A stretch of 64,000 nucleotides of DNA from Rahnella bruchi (GCF_003614975.1 NZ_QZWI01000013.1:62001-126000), one strand, 5' to 3'. Positions 29,275-38,782 are shown, counted from the stretch's first letter. Numbers and translations: made by a program. Notes: a model not told the origin generated them from the sequence alone.

Positions 29275-29284
29275 GATTAAGTCC

Positions 29285-29689
29285 TTATTGGCCCAGCGTT
29301 AATGTTTTCAACATCATCGATTTGGCGGTGTTCATCACGTCGACATTGGCCTGATAACTGCGAGACGCGGAGATGGTATTCACCATTTCATTCACGACAT
29401 TCACGTTAGGCATCCGTACATAGCCATTGGCATCGGCCAGCGGATTCGAAGGCTCATAGACTTTGCGATCAGGCTCGTCACTTTCGACGACGTCACTGAT
29501 ACGCACGCCACCGATTTCCTGACCTGGTGCACTGTCCACCTGGAAAACCACATGCTTTGCGCGATAAGGTTGGCCGTCGGGTCCGACGGCGCTGTCCGCA
29601 TTGGCCATATTGCTGGCGCTGACGTTTAATCGTTTTGACTGAGCCGCCATGGCGGAACCTGAAATATCAAAAATACTCATTGTAGACAT
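29285..29689 (-). CDS. flgC: FlgC, proximal rod protein
   Basis: 134 residues, as in E. coli. [20 protein letters not shown] and the C-terminal [20 protein letters not shown] are the family marks, plus [18 protein letters not shown]. Proximal rod component. A downstream ATG three codons on is a possible alternative start; neither has a strong ribosome site. 8 nt after flgB. Confidence 0.97.
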   Translation of the reverse strand: MSTMSIFDISGSAMAAQSKRLNVSASNMANADSAVGPDGQPYRAKHVVFQVDSAPGQEIGGVRISDVVESDEPDRKVYEPSNPLADANGYVRMPNVNVVNEMVNTISASRSYQANVDVMNTAKSMMLKTLTLGQ

Positions 29690-29697
29690 GACAATTA

Positions 29698-30111
29698 TTA
29701 ACCCTGACTGATGACACTCATCATGCCTTTAATTTGTGAACCGAGAACGGTGAGGCTGGTTTGGTATTTCATGTTGTTATCTGCGAAACTGACGCGTTCG
29801 CGATCCATGTCTACCGTATTACCATCAGCACTGGGCTGATCCGGAATGCGATAAAGCAATTGTCCGTTATCTATTGCCGGCGCTACCGCGGGAATATGAT
29901 TTCCTGAGGTTAAAGACAAGTTCAGAGGCCCCTGTACCGGCGTATTCCGCTCTACGGCACTTTTTAACTGCTCTGAAAAATCAATATCTCTGGCCAAATA
30001 TCCTGGCGTATCAACATTGGCAATATTGGATGCCAATATATTCTGACGTTGAGTCAGTAAACCGAGTGCTTCCTGCTGGAAACGAAGCGCATTATCGAGT
30101 TTATCAAGCAT
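29698..30111 (-). CDS. flgB: FlgB, proximal rod protein
   Basis: 137 residues (E. coli 138). Begins [20 protein letters not shown] with the rod motif [21 protein letters not shown]. First gene of flgBCDEFGHIJ, a class 2 operon in relatives, and divergent from flgA. The 272-bp divergent region holds an inverted repeat and possible FlhDC half sites. Confidence 0.97.
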   Translation of the reverse strand: MLDKLDNALRFQQEALGLLTQRQNILASNIANVDTPGYLARDIDFSEQLKSAVERNTPVQGPLNLSLTSGNHIPAVAPAIDNGQLLYRIPDQPSADGNTVDMDRERVSFADNNMKYQTSLTVLGSQIKGMMSVISQG

Positions 30112-30194
30112 GAAAAAACTGACCTCTGCCTTATGAAAATTAACGAATGCATTCTATTGGTGAATGATTCAATTTTATACTGCAAGGATAAGAC

Positions 30195-30241
30195 AAAAAT
30201 AACAGCAATTAGCGGGATGGATTTTGACGGGTTATTCAAAA
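30195..30241. promoter_or_regulatory. Possible FlhD4C2 site in flgA-flgB divergent region
   Basis: Two oppositely facing AATAAC-type half sites: AAAATAACAG around 30195-30204 on plus and TTGAATAACCC around 30229-30240 on minus. FlhDC sites are inverted AAATAGCG-like halves about 10-11 nt apart; here the spacing is wider and the halves imperfect. Placement between two class 2 operons is right. Confidence 0.3.
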
Positions 30242-30251
30242 AAATCCATCC
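30215..30251. repeat. 11-bp perfect inverted repeat, flgA-flgB region
   Basis: GGATGGATTTT at 30215-30225 and AAAATCCATCC at 30241-30251, 15 nt apart. Perfect match of both arms. Could be an operator or an RNA hairpin; it overlaps the possible FlhDC half sites. Confidence 0.65.
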
Positions 30252-30383
30252 AGATAATTAGCGTCATAAATTTGCGCATTTAACACGTTAATAAAGTTAA
30301 CTTCTGGCATATACTTTTGATTATCAAAAATTGATAGCCAAGGGAATTACCCTCCGTTATACAATATAAGGTTTGTAAAACTC

Positions 30384-31106
30384 ATGGTTTCATTCCACCG
30401 TTTTATTAAAGCACTGCTTACCGGAGCATGGATATTATTTCCGCTCGGTTCAGGGGGCACGCAGGTCTTAGCTGCATCTGCGGATCTCAGTCAGCTGGAA
30501 TCACAAATTACGGCGCTGATTAATCTGCCGCATGGCAAAAGCGTGGAAAACACCGTGGTTCGTACCATAAAAATCCTCACGCCCGCAGAGCAACTCTCTG
30601 CTCTTTGCGCCGACCCGGAACTTTCAGTCGCCGGCAATAATACGCGTCTGACCGGCAATAAAAGCGTAGTGGCACAGTGCGGTACACGGCGCAAATTCAT
30701 TCAAATTTCTGTACATGCGCAGGGGACATGGTGGACCGCCAAACATACGCTTAAACCTGGCAGCGTGATCACCGCCGACGACATTCAGGTACGAACCGGT
30801 TCGCTGGAAAGATTACCTGCCGGTCTGATTTTCGATCCGCAACAGATTATCGGTAAAACCACCACGCGCTCAGTCAGCCGCGGACAAGCCCTGACTGGGA
30901 ACCAGCTGCGTAAAGGCTGGGCTATCGTTTCCGGACAGGAAGTTGATATCCTCGCGACAGGAAAAGGCTTTCAAATCAGGAGTAAAGGTAAAGCACTGGG
31001 CAGCGCCGCTGCCGGACAGCCCTTGCGAATGGCCACCCGTTCAGGGCAAATTATGACTGGCGAGGTCGATCCACAGGGCTATGTGAAAATTAATCTTAAA
31101 GAATAA
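30384..31106 (+). CDS. flgA: FlgA, P-ring assembly chaperone
   Basis: 240 residues (E. coli 219). Signal peptide through about residue 31 (QVLAASA). C-terminal SAF domain (LKPGSVITADDIQVRTGSLERL ... IIGKTTTRSVSRGQALTGNQLRK, in blocks) and the end VDPQGYVKINLKE. Periplasmic chaperone for FlgI. Cysteines at about 73 and 98 may form a disulphide. Divergent from flgB; flgM follows after 73 nt with its own promoter. Confidence 0.95.
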   Translation: MVSFHRFIKALLTGAWILFPLGSGGTQVLAASADLSQLESQITALINLPHGKSVENTVVRTIKILTPAEQLSALCADPELSVAGNNTRLTGNKSVVAQCGTRRKFIQISVHAQGTWWTAKHTLKPGSVITADDIQVRTGSLERLPAGLIFDPQQIIGKTTTRSVSRGQALTGNQLRKGWAIVSGQEVDILATGKGFQIRSKGKALGSAAAGQPLRMATRSGQIMTGEVDPQGYVKINLKE

Positions 31107-31107
31107 T

Positions 31108-31134
31108 TTTAGTTTTTCTGAGTACCACCGATAT
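31108..31134 (+). promoter_or_regulatory. sigma-28 (FliA) promoter of flgMN
   Basis: TTTAGTTT at 31108-31115, 11-nt spacer, ACCGATAT at 31127-31134; 6/8 and 6/8 to consensus with the exact spacer. It begins 1 nt after the flgA stop. In relatives flgM is likewise made from both class 2 and class 3 promoters. Confidence 0.85.
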
Positions 31135-31179
31135 TTAAAATATACCGCGAGGTCGAAATACAAATTATCGAGGAACACC

Positions 31180-31479
31180 ATGAGCATAGACCGCACGCTA
31201 CAGCCTTTGTCAGTCACCGCTGTTAATTTGCAACAGCAGGATTTGAAGATGCGTCCAAGAACCGAAGACGCCAGTTCAGCGAAGATGACGAACAGCGAAA
31301 ACTCCGGTACACAGATTAAATTAAGCAAACTGACGCAGGAAATTCAGACCGACAGTTCACGTGATGTCGACTACGATCGGCTGGCAAAAATTCGTGCTGC
31401 GATGGATGCCGGCGAGTTAACACTTGATCCTGATGCCATTGCCCATGCGCTGGTTGACGATATATTTCAACTTTCATAA
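31180..31479 (+). CDS. flgM: FlgM, anti-sigma-28 factor
   Basis: 99 residues (E. coli 97). Short, charged and probably disordered N-terminal half; the C-terminal half (SSRDVDYDRLAKIRAAMDAGEL ... IAHALVDDIFQL, in blocks) is the sigma-28-binding part. FlgM blocks FliA until hook completion allows its export. GAGGAA ribosome site 5 nt before ATG. 18 nt before flgN. Confidence 0.97.
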   Translation: MSIDRTLQPLSVTAVNLQQQDLKMRPRTEDASSAKMTNSENSGTQIKLSKLTQEIQTDSSRDVDYDRLAKIRAAMDAGELTLDPDAIAHALVDDIFQLS

Positions 31480-31497
31480 ACCCTGATAAAGATAGTA

Positions 31498-31947
31498 ATG
31501 AAAATGGAAAATCTACGTTCTATTCTGCTGAAACTACAGGACTCTTTGGGCGAACTCGAAGCTATTCTGGTAGAAGAAGTAAATCAATTAAGGCGGATTC
31601 AGATTAACCCTGTTTCCCTGCAAATTGTGTCTGATAGCAAAAGTCAGTTACTTGCGACCATCACTCATTATGATGACTTGCGAAAGCAGCAGGAAAAATC
31701 TTTACATCTTTCTGCACCCTATCAGCAGAATGCGAGATTTGCCTCTTACTGGAATAACATTACCCGTAAAGTGAAAAATTCGAATGAGCTCAACATAAAG
31801 ATTTATGAATTGCTCGAATTGCATATGCAAAAAACAGACAATTTAAAAAAGCTCGTCAACAATGCAGGGGCGACATCTTCTCTTTACAGTCAGGAAGGGC
31901 AGTCGAATACTCCGCCATCTGGAAAAGTTTATAACATCAGCGTGTAG
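31498..31947 (+). CDS. flgN: FlgN, FlgK/FlgL export chaperone
   Basis: 149 residues (E. coli 138). Helical throughout, beginning MKMENLRSILLKLQDSLGEL with acidic and leucine-rich helices, and a polar tail. FlgN carries FlgK and FlgL to FlhA. The ribosome site is weak; a second ATG two codons on is possible. A terminator follows at 32000-32024. Confidence 0.94.
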   Translation: MKMENLRSILLKLQDSLGELEAILVEEVNQLRRIQINPVSLQIVSDSKSQLLATITHYDDLRKQQEKSLHLSAPYQQNARFASYWNNITRKVKNSNELNIKIYELLELHMQKTDNLKKLVNNAGATSSLYSQEGQSNTPPSGKVYNISV

Positions 31948-31999
31948 CGCACAGAATATTCATTCTGTAAAAAAGTTCGAACTCGTTGTTCCACTTCAG

Positions 32000-32024
32000 G
32001 CTTCTCCCCAGAGAAGCTTTTTTT
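32000..32024 (+). terminator. Rho-independent terminator after flgN
   Basis: GCTTCTC, loop CCCA, GAGAAGC, then seven or eight T. It closes the flgAMN transcript 53 nt after the flgN stop and separates it from srfABC. Confidence 0.92.
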
Positions 32025-32155
32025 ATTTAAAACTATCGTTCTATTTGCGAACACTTTCGTCCTCTCTTCGCCCCTTCTCTTTATCATTATTTCCTCTCAA
32101 AAGCCGCTAAAATAACCAACGCAAAAGATGCGGAAAAATAATCAGGATTAATGAA

Positions 32156-33553
32156 GTGGCAAAAATAATACTGCGCAGTGGCTATCTGGATGATTTTACC
32201 GCGCTGGGCGAAAACGGACAGACAATATTCGACAGCGCAATCCAGATACGCGAAACACTGCGCCTGCGAAAACAACAGGCACTGCTCAGTTGTCTGGCAA
32301 TCCCTCAGCGAAACGATGCGCAAGATAAAGTGGACTGGTATGCGCCGCATGAAGGCACGTTGACACAATGGGCATACGCCAGTGAACAGCAGCGCGACAG
32401 TGCCCTTCGTTATCTGGAAAACGCGGTGGCGGCAGCCCGGGCACTCAGTCAGCGCTGCCTGGCAGCAGACAAAATACAACTTCGTCTGCTGGGATCGTTG
32501 CTGACGAAAGTGCTGCATTTTCCCGCCAGCCAGCACATTTATCTGGTGGATGATAAACCGGTCATCACCTTCTGGGGATTTGCCTCCCTGAACGATACCG
32601 CCCGTGAAGATATTCTCGACTGTCTGCGTCAGACCCTGCTGCCGGAAGAAGTGCAGTCCGTAGAGACTGAGCCAGACGACTCTATGATCGTGCCAGAGCA
32701 GAAACTGGAAACAGAGCCAGATCAGGATATTGCGCAGCATGATCGCGTCACACTGAGCCAGAATGAGACTCCGCTTCTGAGCGGTGCGATGACATCCGTG
32801 CCTGTGACAGCTGAACCTCCTGTTGTGCAAGCCTCTCCGCTGCCTGACACACAGAAAGTGAAATCTGTCTGGCGCCAGCTGTTGTTGAAAATCTCCCTGG
32901 TCGGGATCTTATTTATCGTGCTGCCGCTGGCGTGGCCGCATCTGTCTGCATTGCTGCCGTCCGTATCTGTCTCACTAACCCCTCACAATCCTTCAGAATC
33001 CGCTGTGACATCTGCGAATGCAGAACCTGAACGCCCGAAACCTGTCGTGCCAATAAACTTACCGCTGCAAAAAGCGGAGTTTGTGCCAACCCCGGCAGTA
33101 GTGACGGAAAAACTCAAAGAGCCTGATGTTGAACTAAAGGCAGAGAAAAACCCGGAAACGACAGTGGATAAAAACGCGTTGTTCCTCCCGGCCGGAGAGG
33201 TGAAAGCCGGTTCAGTGACGTTTATGAATGGCCGCTGGAAAGCCAGTATTGACGTTAACAACCCGCTCACCAGTAAACCGCCGGGCTTGCGCTATCAGTT
33301 CAAAAACGGTGAAGGCAGCATACAAATTGCACGCAGCAACAAGGTGACCTGTCAGGCAGGGGTGTATACAGGGTTGATGCCGAGCGGCAACTTGCTCATT
33401 AAAAGCCGCAGCAAAGCAAAATGTAGCGACAACAGCCGATATCAGGTCCCGGAAATTACCTGTAAGCAACCTCTGGACGGCGCAGCACAATGCACCGGCC
33501 GGTATGAGGATGACACTGTGGTACCAATGACGCTGACCAAGGTGGGTAACTAA
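32156..33553 (+). CDS. srfA: SrfA, SrfABC operon protein with one membrane segment
   Basis: 465 residues from a GTG start with AGGA 9 nt upstream; the nearby ATG at 32151 meets a stop after five codons. The N-terminal 165 residues form a compact acidic domain with the block DDKPVITFWGF. A linker rich in Glu, Pro and Thr leads to a transmembrane helix at about 241-262, followed by a probably periplasmic part to residue 465 with four cysteines near the end. Family membership is by recognition of the SrfA/B/C gene set. In Salmonella srfABC was found as SsrB-regulated and later reported under FlhDC control; in Xenorhabdus it has been described as a tripartite toxin. Function here is unknown. Confidence 0.85.
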   Translation: MAKIILRSGYLDDFTALGENGQTIFDSAIQIRETLRLRKQQALLSCLAIPQRNDAQDKVDWYAPHEGTLTQWAYASEQQRDSALRYLENAVAAARALSQRCLAADKIQLRLLGSLLTKVLHFPASQHIYLVDDKPVITFWGFASLNDTAREDILDCLRQTLLPEEVQSVETEPDDSMIVPEQKLETEPDQDIAQHDRVTLSQNETPLLSGAMTSVPVTAEPPVVQASPLPDTQKVKSVWRQLLLKISLVGILFIVLPLAWPHLSALLPSVSVSLTPHNPSESAVTSANAEPERPKPVVPINLPLQKAEFVPTPAVVTEKLKEPDVELKAEKNPETTVDKNALFLPAGEVKAGSVTFMNGRWKASIDVNNPLTSKPPGLRYQFKNGEGSIQIARSNKVTCQAGVYTGLMPSGNLLIKSRSKAKCSDNSRYQVPEITCKQPLDGAAQCTGRYEDDTVVPMTLTKVGN

Positions 33554-33556
33554 ATC

Positions 33557-36529
33557 ATGCTGGCAAATCTTATTGACTATCAAAGCGCAGTGACGCTAAT
33601 CCGCGACAGCAGTATCCAGTGCCTGGACTTTGGTCTGAACCCTGTCACCACAGATCCTCATGGTGGTCGGTTTGTTCGCCATAGCGTTAACGGCCCGCTT
33701 TTGCGTCTGCGCCACGATCCTCTGTCAGACCGCTTTACCCTGCCGGGCGAAAATGGCAGCGAACCGGAGATCGTCAGGCCGGAGCTGACTGTCGGACTCG
33801 AACACTCCTTGCAGGTACTGGACGGCGTCTGGCTGCCGTTACCCTTTATGCGTTTCAGCCCGCCACGGGCTTTCGTTAACAGCCCGTCGAACTGGGCTCG
33901 TATGCAGTTCAAACGCCTGAAAACGCCGGATGCGTCGGGTAATATCCTGCGCCTGTGTCTGGCTTTTGATACCAAAGTACAGGCCGATGAAGGTTCTGTT
34001 GTCGAACTCGCTCTGACCGAACGGGATATCCGCGATAGCATCCGCTTTGCCCTTGTATGGAAAGACCATGAAGTGGCTGAGTTTCTGGATAACACCTGGG
34101 TAGATGGCTGGCTGCGGGAAGCGTTCGTTCATCATGCGACGAAGCAGGAAGAACGCAGCACGCAAAGTCTCAACAGCGCGCTGAAAGTCTTCGAATATCA
34201 GGCGCATTACCTCAATATTCTGGAGATGGTGGGCACTCAGCTTTCAGTCCCTGAAATACAGATCATTACTCAAACGCTCAACACCCCGCCAGTGCCTGTT
34301 GATCTGATCCTCGACGTCGGCAATACCCATACCTGCGGAGTGATCCTTGAAGATCACGGTGAAAAAAATGTCGGCTTACAGCAAAGCGCGGAGTTACACA
34401 TCCGTTCTCTGAGCGAACCGCATCTGATCAGCGAGCCACTTTTCACCAGTCGTCTCGAATTTAGCGAAGCCAAATTTGGCAAACATCATTTCTCAATGGA
34501 AAGTGGCCGGGAAGATGCCTTCGTCTGGCCTTCCTTTGCTCGCGTCGGCGACGAAGCCAGCGGACTGGCTGCACAGCGTGTGGGTATCGAAGGAACCAGC
34601 GGAATTTCCAGTCCGCGACGCTATCTCTGGGATGATACGCCTTCCGCCCAAGCGTGGCGTTTCAGTCAGCTGACCGGTAAAACACCCCGTGAGCCCCGCG
34701 CCATTGCGCTGCCTCTGATGAACCTGATGAATGATGACGGCCAGCCTTTATACAGTCTGACGGAAGAAGAACGTCTGCCGGTTTTCTCGCCAAATTACAG
34801 CCGCAGTTCGCTGATGACGATTATGCTGTGCGAGCTGCTTGCACAGGCGCTGGCGCAGATTAACAGCGTCAGTCACCGCCAGAGTATGGGCCAGACTCAC
34901 GCCCCACGTCAGTTACGCCATCTGATCCTGACATTGCCTTCCGCGATGCCTAAACCAGAGCGGGAAATTTTCCGCCTGCGGGTACAGGAAGCGGTGAAAC
35001 TGGTCTGGGAAGCCCTCGGCTGGCAGCCCGAAGAAGACAATAATTCCATCAGTGCCGCATCACGTTTGCTCACCGTGCCCCTACCTGATGTCCAGATGGA
35101 ATGGGACGAAGCGACCTGCGGGCAGTTGGTCTGGTTGTATAACGAGGTGGTCAATAATTATTCGGGTCAGGCTCCGATCTTTTTCGAGGGGATGGCCCGC
35201 CCTGACCGTCGGCTTGCCAGTAATGAACTGCCGGGCAAAACGTTGCGTGTAGCGTCGGTGGATATTGGCGGGGGGACGACCGACATGGCCATCACCCAAT
35301 ATCAGCTGGATGAGAGTGCCGGGCGCAATGTCCAAATCACACCGCAACTGTTATTCCGGGAGGGCTTCAAGATTGCCGGTGACGATATTCTGCTGGATAT
35401 TGTCCGCCAGTGCGTTTTGCCTGCGTTTGAAAATGCGCTGCAAACGGCGGGGGTTACCCATACTGAACGGGTGATGGCGAAATTATTCGGGGAAAGCAGC
35501 GCCGATGACAACCGCGCGGTACTCCGCCAACAGGTGACGCTACAACTGTTTATTCCGGTCGGGCATGCCATTCTGGCCTGCTGGGAAAATTGTGACCCCG
35601 CAGAGACTTCCGCTCATTTTGAGGGGCATTTCGGCGAGCTTCTGCCTCATCCGCCTACGCCCAACGTTATCAATTATATACAGCAAGCCGTGCAGCCGTT
35701 GCTGCCTGCCGGTGCTCCCCGCTTTGACGTGCTGGATGTGCCTTTTTGTATTGAACTTGCAGCCCTGAAAGACGCGATGCTGTCGGGAAAATTCAGTCTG
35801 ACCGCTCCTCTGCTGTCACTTTGCGAAGTGCTCCGCCATTACTGCTGTGATGTTCTTCTGGTCACGGGGCGCCCTTCCGGCCTCCCTGGCGTTCAGGCTC
35901 TTTTACGTTATCAGCAGCCCGTGCCAGTTAACCGGATCATCTGGCTGGACGACTATCAGCTGCACGAATGTTTCCCGTTCGGTCAGGCAGGCCAGCGGGT
36001 CAATCCTAAATCGACGGCGGCACTGGGCGCCATGTTGTGCTCTCTGGCGAAAGACCAGCGTCTGCCCGGATTTAACTTTAAAACCTCCGATATTCAGGGG
36101 TATTCCACCCTGCGTTTCATCGGGGCGTTAGGCAACAGTCTGGTTCTGGATGAGAAAGATGTCTGGTACAGCGACACCGATCTCGATGACCCAACGGCAC
36201 GGCTGGATGAGAACGTCAGCTTCGCGCTACGCGGTGATGCCTGCCTGGGATCCCGTCAGCTGGCAGATGCCCGCTGGCCAGCGACGCCGCTGTATCAGCT
36301 GAAAATCACACATCCTGAAATGGCAAAGCGTATTGCCGGTGACACAGTCCTGCATGTCCGCCTGCAATATTGCCGGCAAAGCGGAGGCTTTACCCTGGCA
36401 GACGTGAAAATGGCGGATGGCAGCCCGGTGCCCAAAGATGCTGTGCAGCTAAAACTTAACACCATGGCCGGTAGCTATAACGGCATCCATCACTATTGGA
36501 TCGACAGCGGGAACGTATATCTAAAATGA
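33557..36529 (+). CDS. srfB: SrfB, large actin/Hsp70-fold ATPase-like protein
   Basis: 990 residues, starting 3 nt after srfA behind a GGTGGG ribosome site. Two motifs of the actin/Hsp70 ATPase fold are clear: phosphate-1 LILDVGNTHTC at about 250-260 (D253) and phosphate-2 VDIGGGTTDMAI at about 568-579 (D569). No signal peptide or membrane segment, so cytoplasmic. The first 240 residues and last 250 do not resemble DnaK. It probably binds ATP and may act as an assembly or remodelling factor for SrfA and SrfC; this is inference. It overlaps srfC by 4 nt. Confidence 0.88.
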   Translation: MLANLIDYQSAVTLIRDSSIQCLDFGLNPVTTDPHGGRFVRHSVNGPLLRLRHDPLSDRFTLPGENGSEPEIVRPELTVGLEHSLQVLDGVWLPLPFMRFSPPRAFVNSPSNWARMQFKRLKTPDASGNILRLCLAFDTKVQADEGSVVELALTERDIRDSIRFALVWKDHEVAEFLDNTWVDGWLREAFVHHATKQEERSTQSLNSALKVFEYQAHYLNILEMVGTQLSVPEIQIITQTLNTPPVPVDLILDVGNTHTCGVILEDHGEKNVGLQQSAELHIRSLSEPHLISEPLFTSRLEFSEAKFGKHHFSMESGREDAFVWPSFARVGDEASGLAAQRVGIEGTSGISSPRRYLWDDTPSAQAWRFSQLTGKTPREPRAIALPLMNLMNDDGQPLYSLTEEERLPVFSPNYSRSSLMTIMLCELLAQALAQINSVSHRQSMGQTHAPRQLRHLILTLPSAMPKPEREIFRLRVQEAVKLVWEALGWQPEEDNNSISAASRLLTVPLPDVQMEWDEATCGQLVWLYNEVVNNYSGQAPIFFEGMARPDRRLASNELPGKTLRVASVDIGGGTTDMAITQYQLDESAGRNVQITPQLLFREGFKIAGDDILLDIVRQCVLPAFENALQTAGVTHTERVMAKLFGESSADDNRAVLRQQVTLQLFIPVGHAILACWENCDPAETSAHFEGHFGELLPHPPTPNVINYIQQAVQPLLPAGAPRFDVLDVPFCIELAALKDAMLSGKFSLTAPLLSLCEVLRHYCCDVLLVTGRPSGLPGVQALLRYQQPVPVNRIIWLDDYQLHECFPFGQAGQRVNPKSTAALGAMLCSLAKDQRLPGFNFKTSDIQGYSTLRFIGALGNSLVLDEKDVWYSDTDLDDPTARLDENVSFALRGDACLGSRQLADARWPATPLYQLKITHPEMAKRIAGDTVLHVRLQYCRQSGGFTLADVKMADGSPVPKDAVQLKLNTMAGSYNGIHHYWIDSGNVYLK

Positions 36530-38664
36530 GTCAGCCAGGCATTCCATTCCACCCGCTCATGAGTTGGGTCAATACATCCCGTTCGCATTCAATGCGTCTC
36601 AATATTGAGGCCGATAGCCTGCTGGCCCGGTTAACTGATTTGCAACAGCGCCAGCAGAAGATTGATGATCTCGCTGCGGCGCCGCTGACGCTGGGACTTT
36701 ACGGCACATCCGTCGCAGGCAAACACCATTTACTCAAGATGATCGTGTCTGAAGGGCGGGATCAAATTGATGTTTTGCTGGGAGGAAATCCGCTTAATTA
36801 TCTGCGTCATATCAATCCGGAGAATACAGCGCCGTTGATGGCCGTGCGTTTCACGACGTCACCGATCGTTGTGATGGACAATCTTCCGCTGCTGCTCACA
36901 CTGTTCAGTGAAAGTGAGCTGGCACAACGGCTCATCGTTCAGTACCAGTCTTCACGTCATCCCCATATTGTGGCGGACAGCAAAATAAGAGACACACTGA
37001 AAACCCTGAATCTGCACCGGCAACCTCATGAAATTCCGGGGATGAGCAGCACAGAGTTTATGTCTGTCATCCGTTGCTATCATCAGCGGGTTCACAGCTC
37101 ACATCGTCCTGGTGACGCGTTGATTTACCAGATGGCGCAGCTGATACCCTTTTTAGCGCTGGCTGACCGGGCTACGTTGCTTTCAATGCTCTGGGGGGAA
37201 CATATCACCCTGACCTCTCAGTGGCAGCAACAGGCGCAAAAACGGCATTATCTGGGTAACGCCATGCAGGTTCTTGCACCGGCAAGTCTGGTGGTAGACC
37301 ACCTGCTATTGCCCAATAAAGGTTTCCTCTTCCCTGCCAGCGACAACGAACGCGGGCAAAATCAGGATGTGATCGTTTGCCCGCTGCATGATGGCGTACC
37401 GGGGAACAGACTCAGCATCTCACAGCAGGATCTGGCCAGTCTCAGCGCCGGAATAACCTTCACACTTAGCCACCATTCCTCTTTAAGCTGCGTGGATATC
37501 GTGGATATCGTGGATATTCCGGCGGATCAGCTGCCTCAGTATCAAGAGAATTTGCAGCCCGACACCCTGCTTATCTGTAACAGCGACGCAGGAAGGCAGA
37601 ACAGAATGCCGGTAGCCAGGGCGCTGACAGACTGGCTGTCGCAGACCCAGACGCAAAAGCAGAATTCGCTACCAAGGCTCGTCTGGGCGATTACGCCGTT
37701 TGATGCACGTTTCATTCACGGCCATCATGCCGACGAATTGATACAGCGCATGATTACGCAGTCGGGAAAACATTGGGGAACGCTTCAGGCGCTGGACAAC
37801 CGCGATATGTCTTGTCTGAATGACTGGTTGTCGGCGGCAATGGCAACGTCATGCCGTGACGAACGTGTGAATACGTTGCGTGACTCTCTCAGGCAACAGA
37901 CTGCGGCACAATTCCGGCATTTTACTTCTGATGAAATTGCTTCTTCTGCCCAATACGAAGCACTGATCCGCTTGATGCAAACACAGATTGCCCGGCACGG
38001 AACTCTTATCAGCAGCCTGATGCTTTCACGCACCACTCTGCACGAAGCCTGGTTACAGCACCAGCAAACGCGCCCTCACCAGCCGGTGGCGCCTTTGATA
38101 AGCATCGATCTGTTTGACGAGCCGGAGACGGTGACGGATGTAATTCAGGAGGAAAATAGTTATGCCGCGCAGGTATTTGCACAATGGGTGAATCATTTAA
38201 GCCAGCTTAGCGGAAATACCGCCGTGGCAAATGCCAGCGGACTGGGATCCCATCAGTTGGCAAGTCTGTGCGATATTCTGGTGACAACGAGTTACCGCTT
38301 GGGGCTGCCGGTAATACTGGAAGAAACGCTGAAACAAAACGAAACAGACGCCGCGATGGCGGTGACCCATGCCAGTAATGTGCTGAACGACTTTGTCAGC
38401 TGGTTGGGATACCAACGGATCAGTGAAGAGCTCCGCCCGAAAAGTCGTGTGCAAAAAGACTCAGCAATCTTTACTCCGGCGCCGCAAGCCAGTGCAAACC
38501 AACGCCTGACGCAGCTGGGGGTTCAGACTTCTCAGGGAAATGAGCGATATATTTATGACTGGCTGGTGGCGTTACTGACACGGGCGAAAGAGAATGAGCA
38601 ATGCCCTCATTCAGACGATATCAGCACTGAACATCGCGAAATACTCAAGACACTCTTATCGTAA
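36526..38664 (+). CDS. srfC: SrfC, P-loop-like virulence-factor family protein
   Basis: 712 residues from the ATG overlapping the srfB stop (ATGA); the frame is open ten codons upstream. A P-loop-like LGLYGTSVAGKHHLL lies at residues 56-70, with His67 where Ser/Thr is normal. VDIVDIVDIP at 323-332, made by three tandem copies of a 9-bp unit, sits where a Walker B or G3 strand could be. LVWAITPFDARF around 385 may be the next strand. The C-terminal half is mostly helical. Overall it looks like a degenerate dynamin-type or other P-loop NTPase; nucleotide binding is unproven. Cytoplasmic by appearance. Confidence 0.85.
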   Translation: MSQPGIPFHPLMSWVNTSRSHSMRLNIEADSLLARLTDLQQRQQKIDDLAAAPLTLGLYGTSVAGKHHLLKMIVSEGRDQIDVLLGGNPLNYLRHINPENTAPLMAVRFTTSPIVVMDNLPLLLTLFSESELAQRLIVQYQSSRHPHIVADSKIRDTLKTLNLHRQPHEIPGMSSTEFMSVIRCYHQRVHSSHRPGDALIYQMAQLIPFLALADRATLLSMLWGEHITLTSQWQQQAQKRHYLGNAMQVLAPASLVVDHLLLPNKGFLFPASDNERGQNQDVIVCPLHDGVPGNRLSISQQDLASLSAGITFTLSHHSSLSCVDIVDIVDIPADQLPQYQENLQPDTLLICNSDAGRQNRMPVARALTDWLSQTQTQKQNSLPRLVWAITPFDARFIHGHHADELIQRMITQSGKHWGTLQALDNRDMSCLNDWLSAAMATSCRDERVNTLRDSLRQQTAAQFRHFTSDEIASSAQYEALIRLMQTQIARHGTLISSLMLSRTTLHEAWLQHQQTRPHQPVAPLISIDLFDEPETVTDVIQEENSYAAQVFAQWVNHLSQLSGNTAVANASGLGSHQLASLCDILVTTSYRLGLPVILEETLKQNETDAAMAVTHASNVLNDFVSWLGYQRISEELRPKSRVQKDSAIFTPAPQASANQRLTQLGVQTSQGNERYIYDWLVALLTRAKENEQCPHSDDISTEHREILKTLLS

Positions 38665-38680
38665 AACGCAAAATACCCCT

Positions 38681-38718
38681 CCCTGTAAAATAAAAACATT
38701 GTTATTTAATCTACGGGG
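38681..38718. repeat. Imperfect stem-loop between srfC and the methyltransferase gene
   Basis: CCCTGTA pairs with TACGGGG (one G-T), and inside it AAATAA pairs with TTATTT. It lies in the 118-nt convergent gap and is the only candidate for transcription end there; no good T run follows on either strand. Confidence 0.3.
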
Positions 38719-38782
38719 AAGGGAATGATTTGACTCAGGATGAATCTATCTGAAATAAAAAATAGGTGGTAAACAGGCTGGA

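Noticed and set aside
32080-32115. GCCGCTAA upstream of srfA as a sigma-28 promoter
   Set aside because: -10 is 7/8 but the matching -35 window (TCATTATT) is poor; kept out as a call though it deserves a matrix score.
32087-32830. 247-codon minus-strand frame opposite srfA
   Set aside because: Shadow of the GC-rich third positions of srfA; composition full of His, Cys and Gln, no ribosome site.
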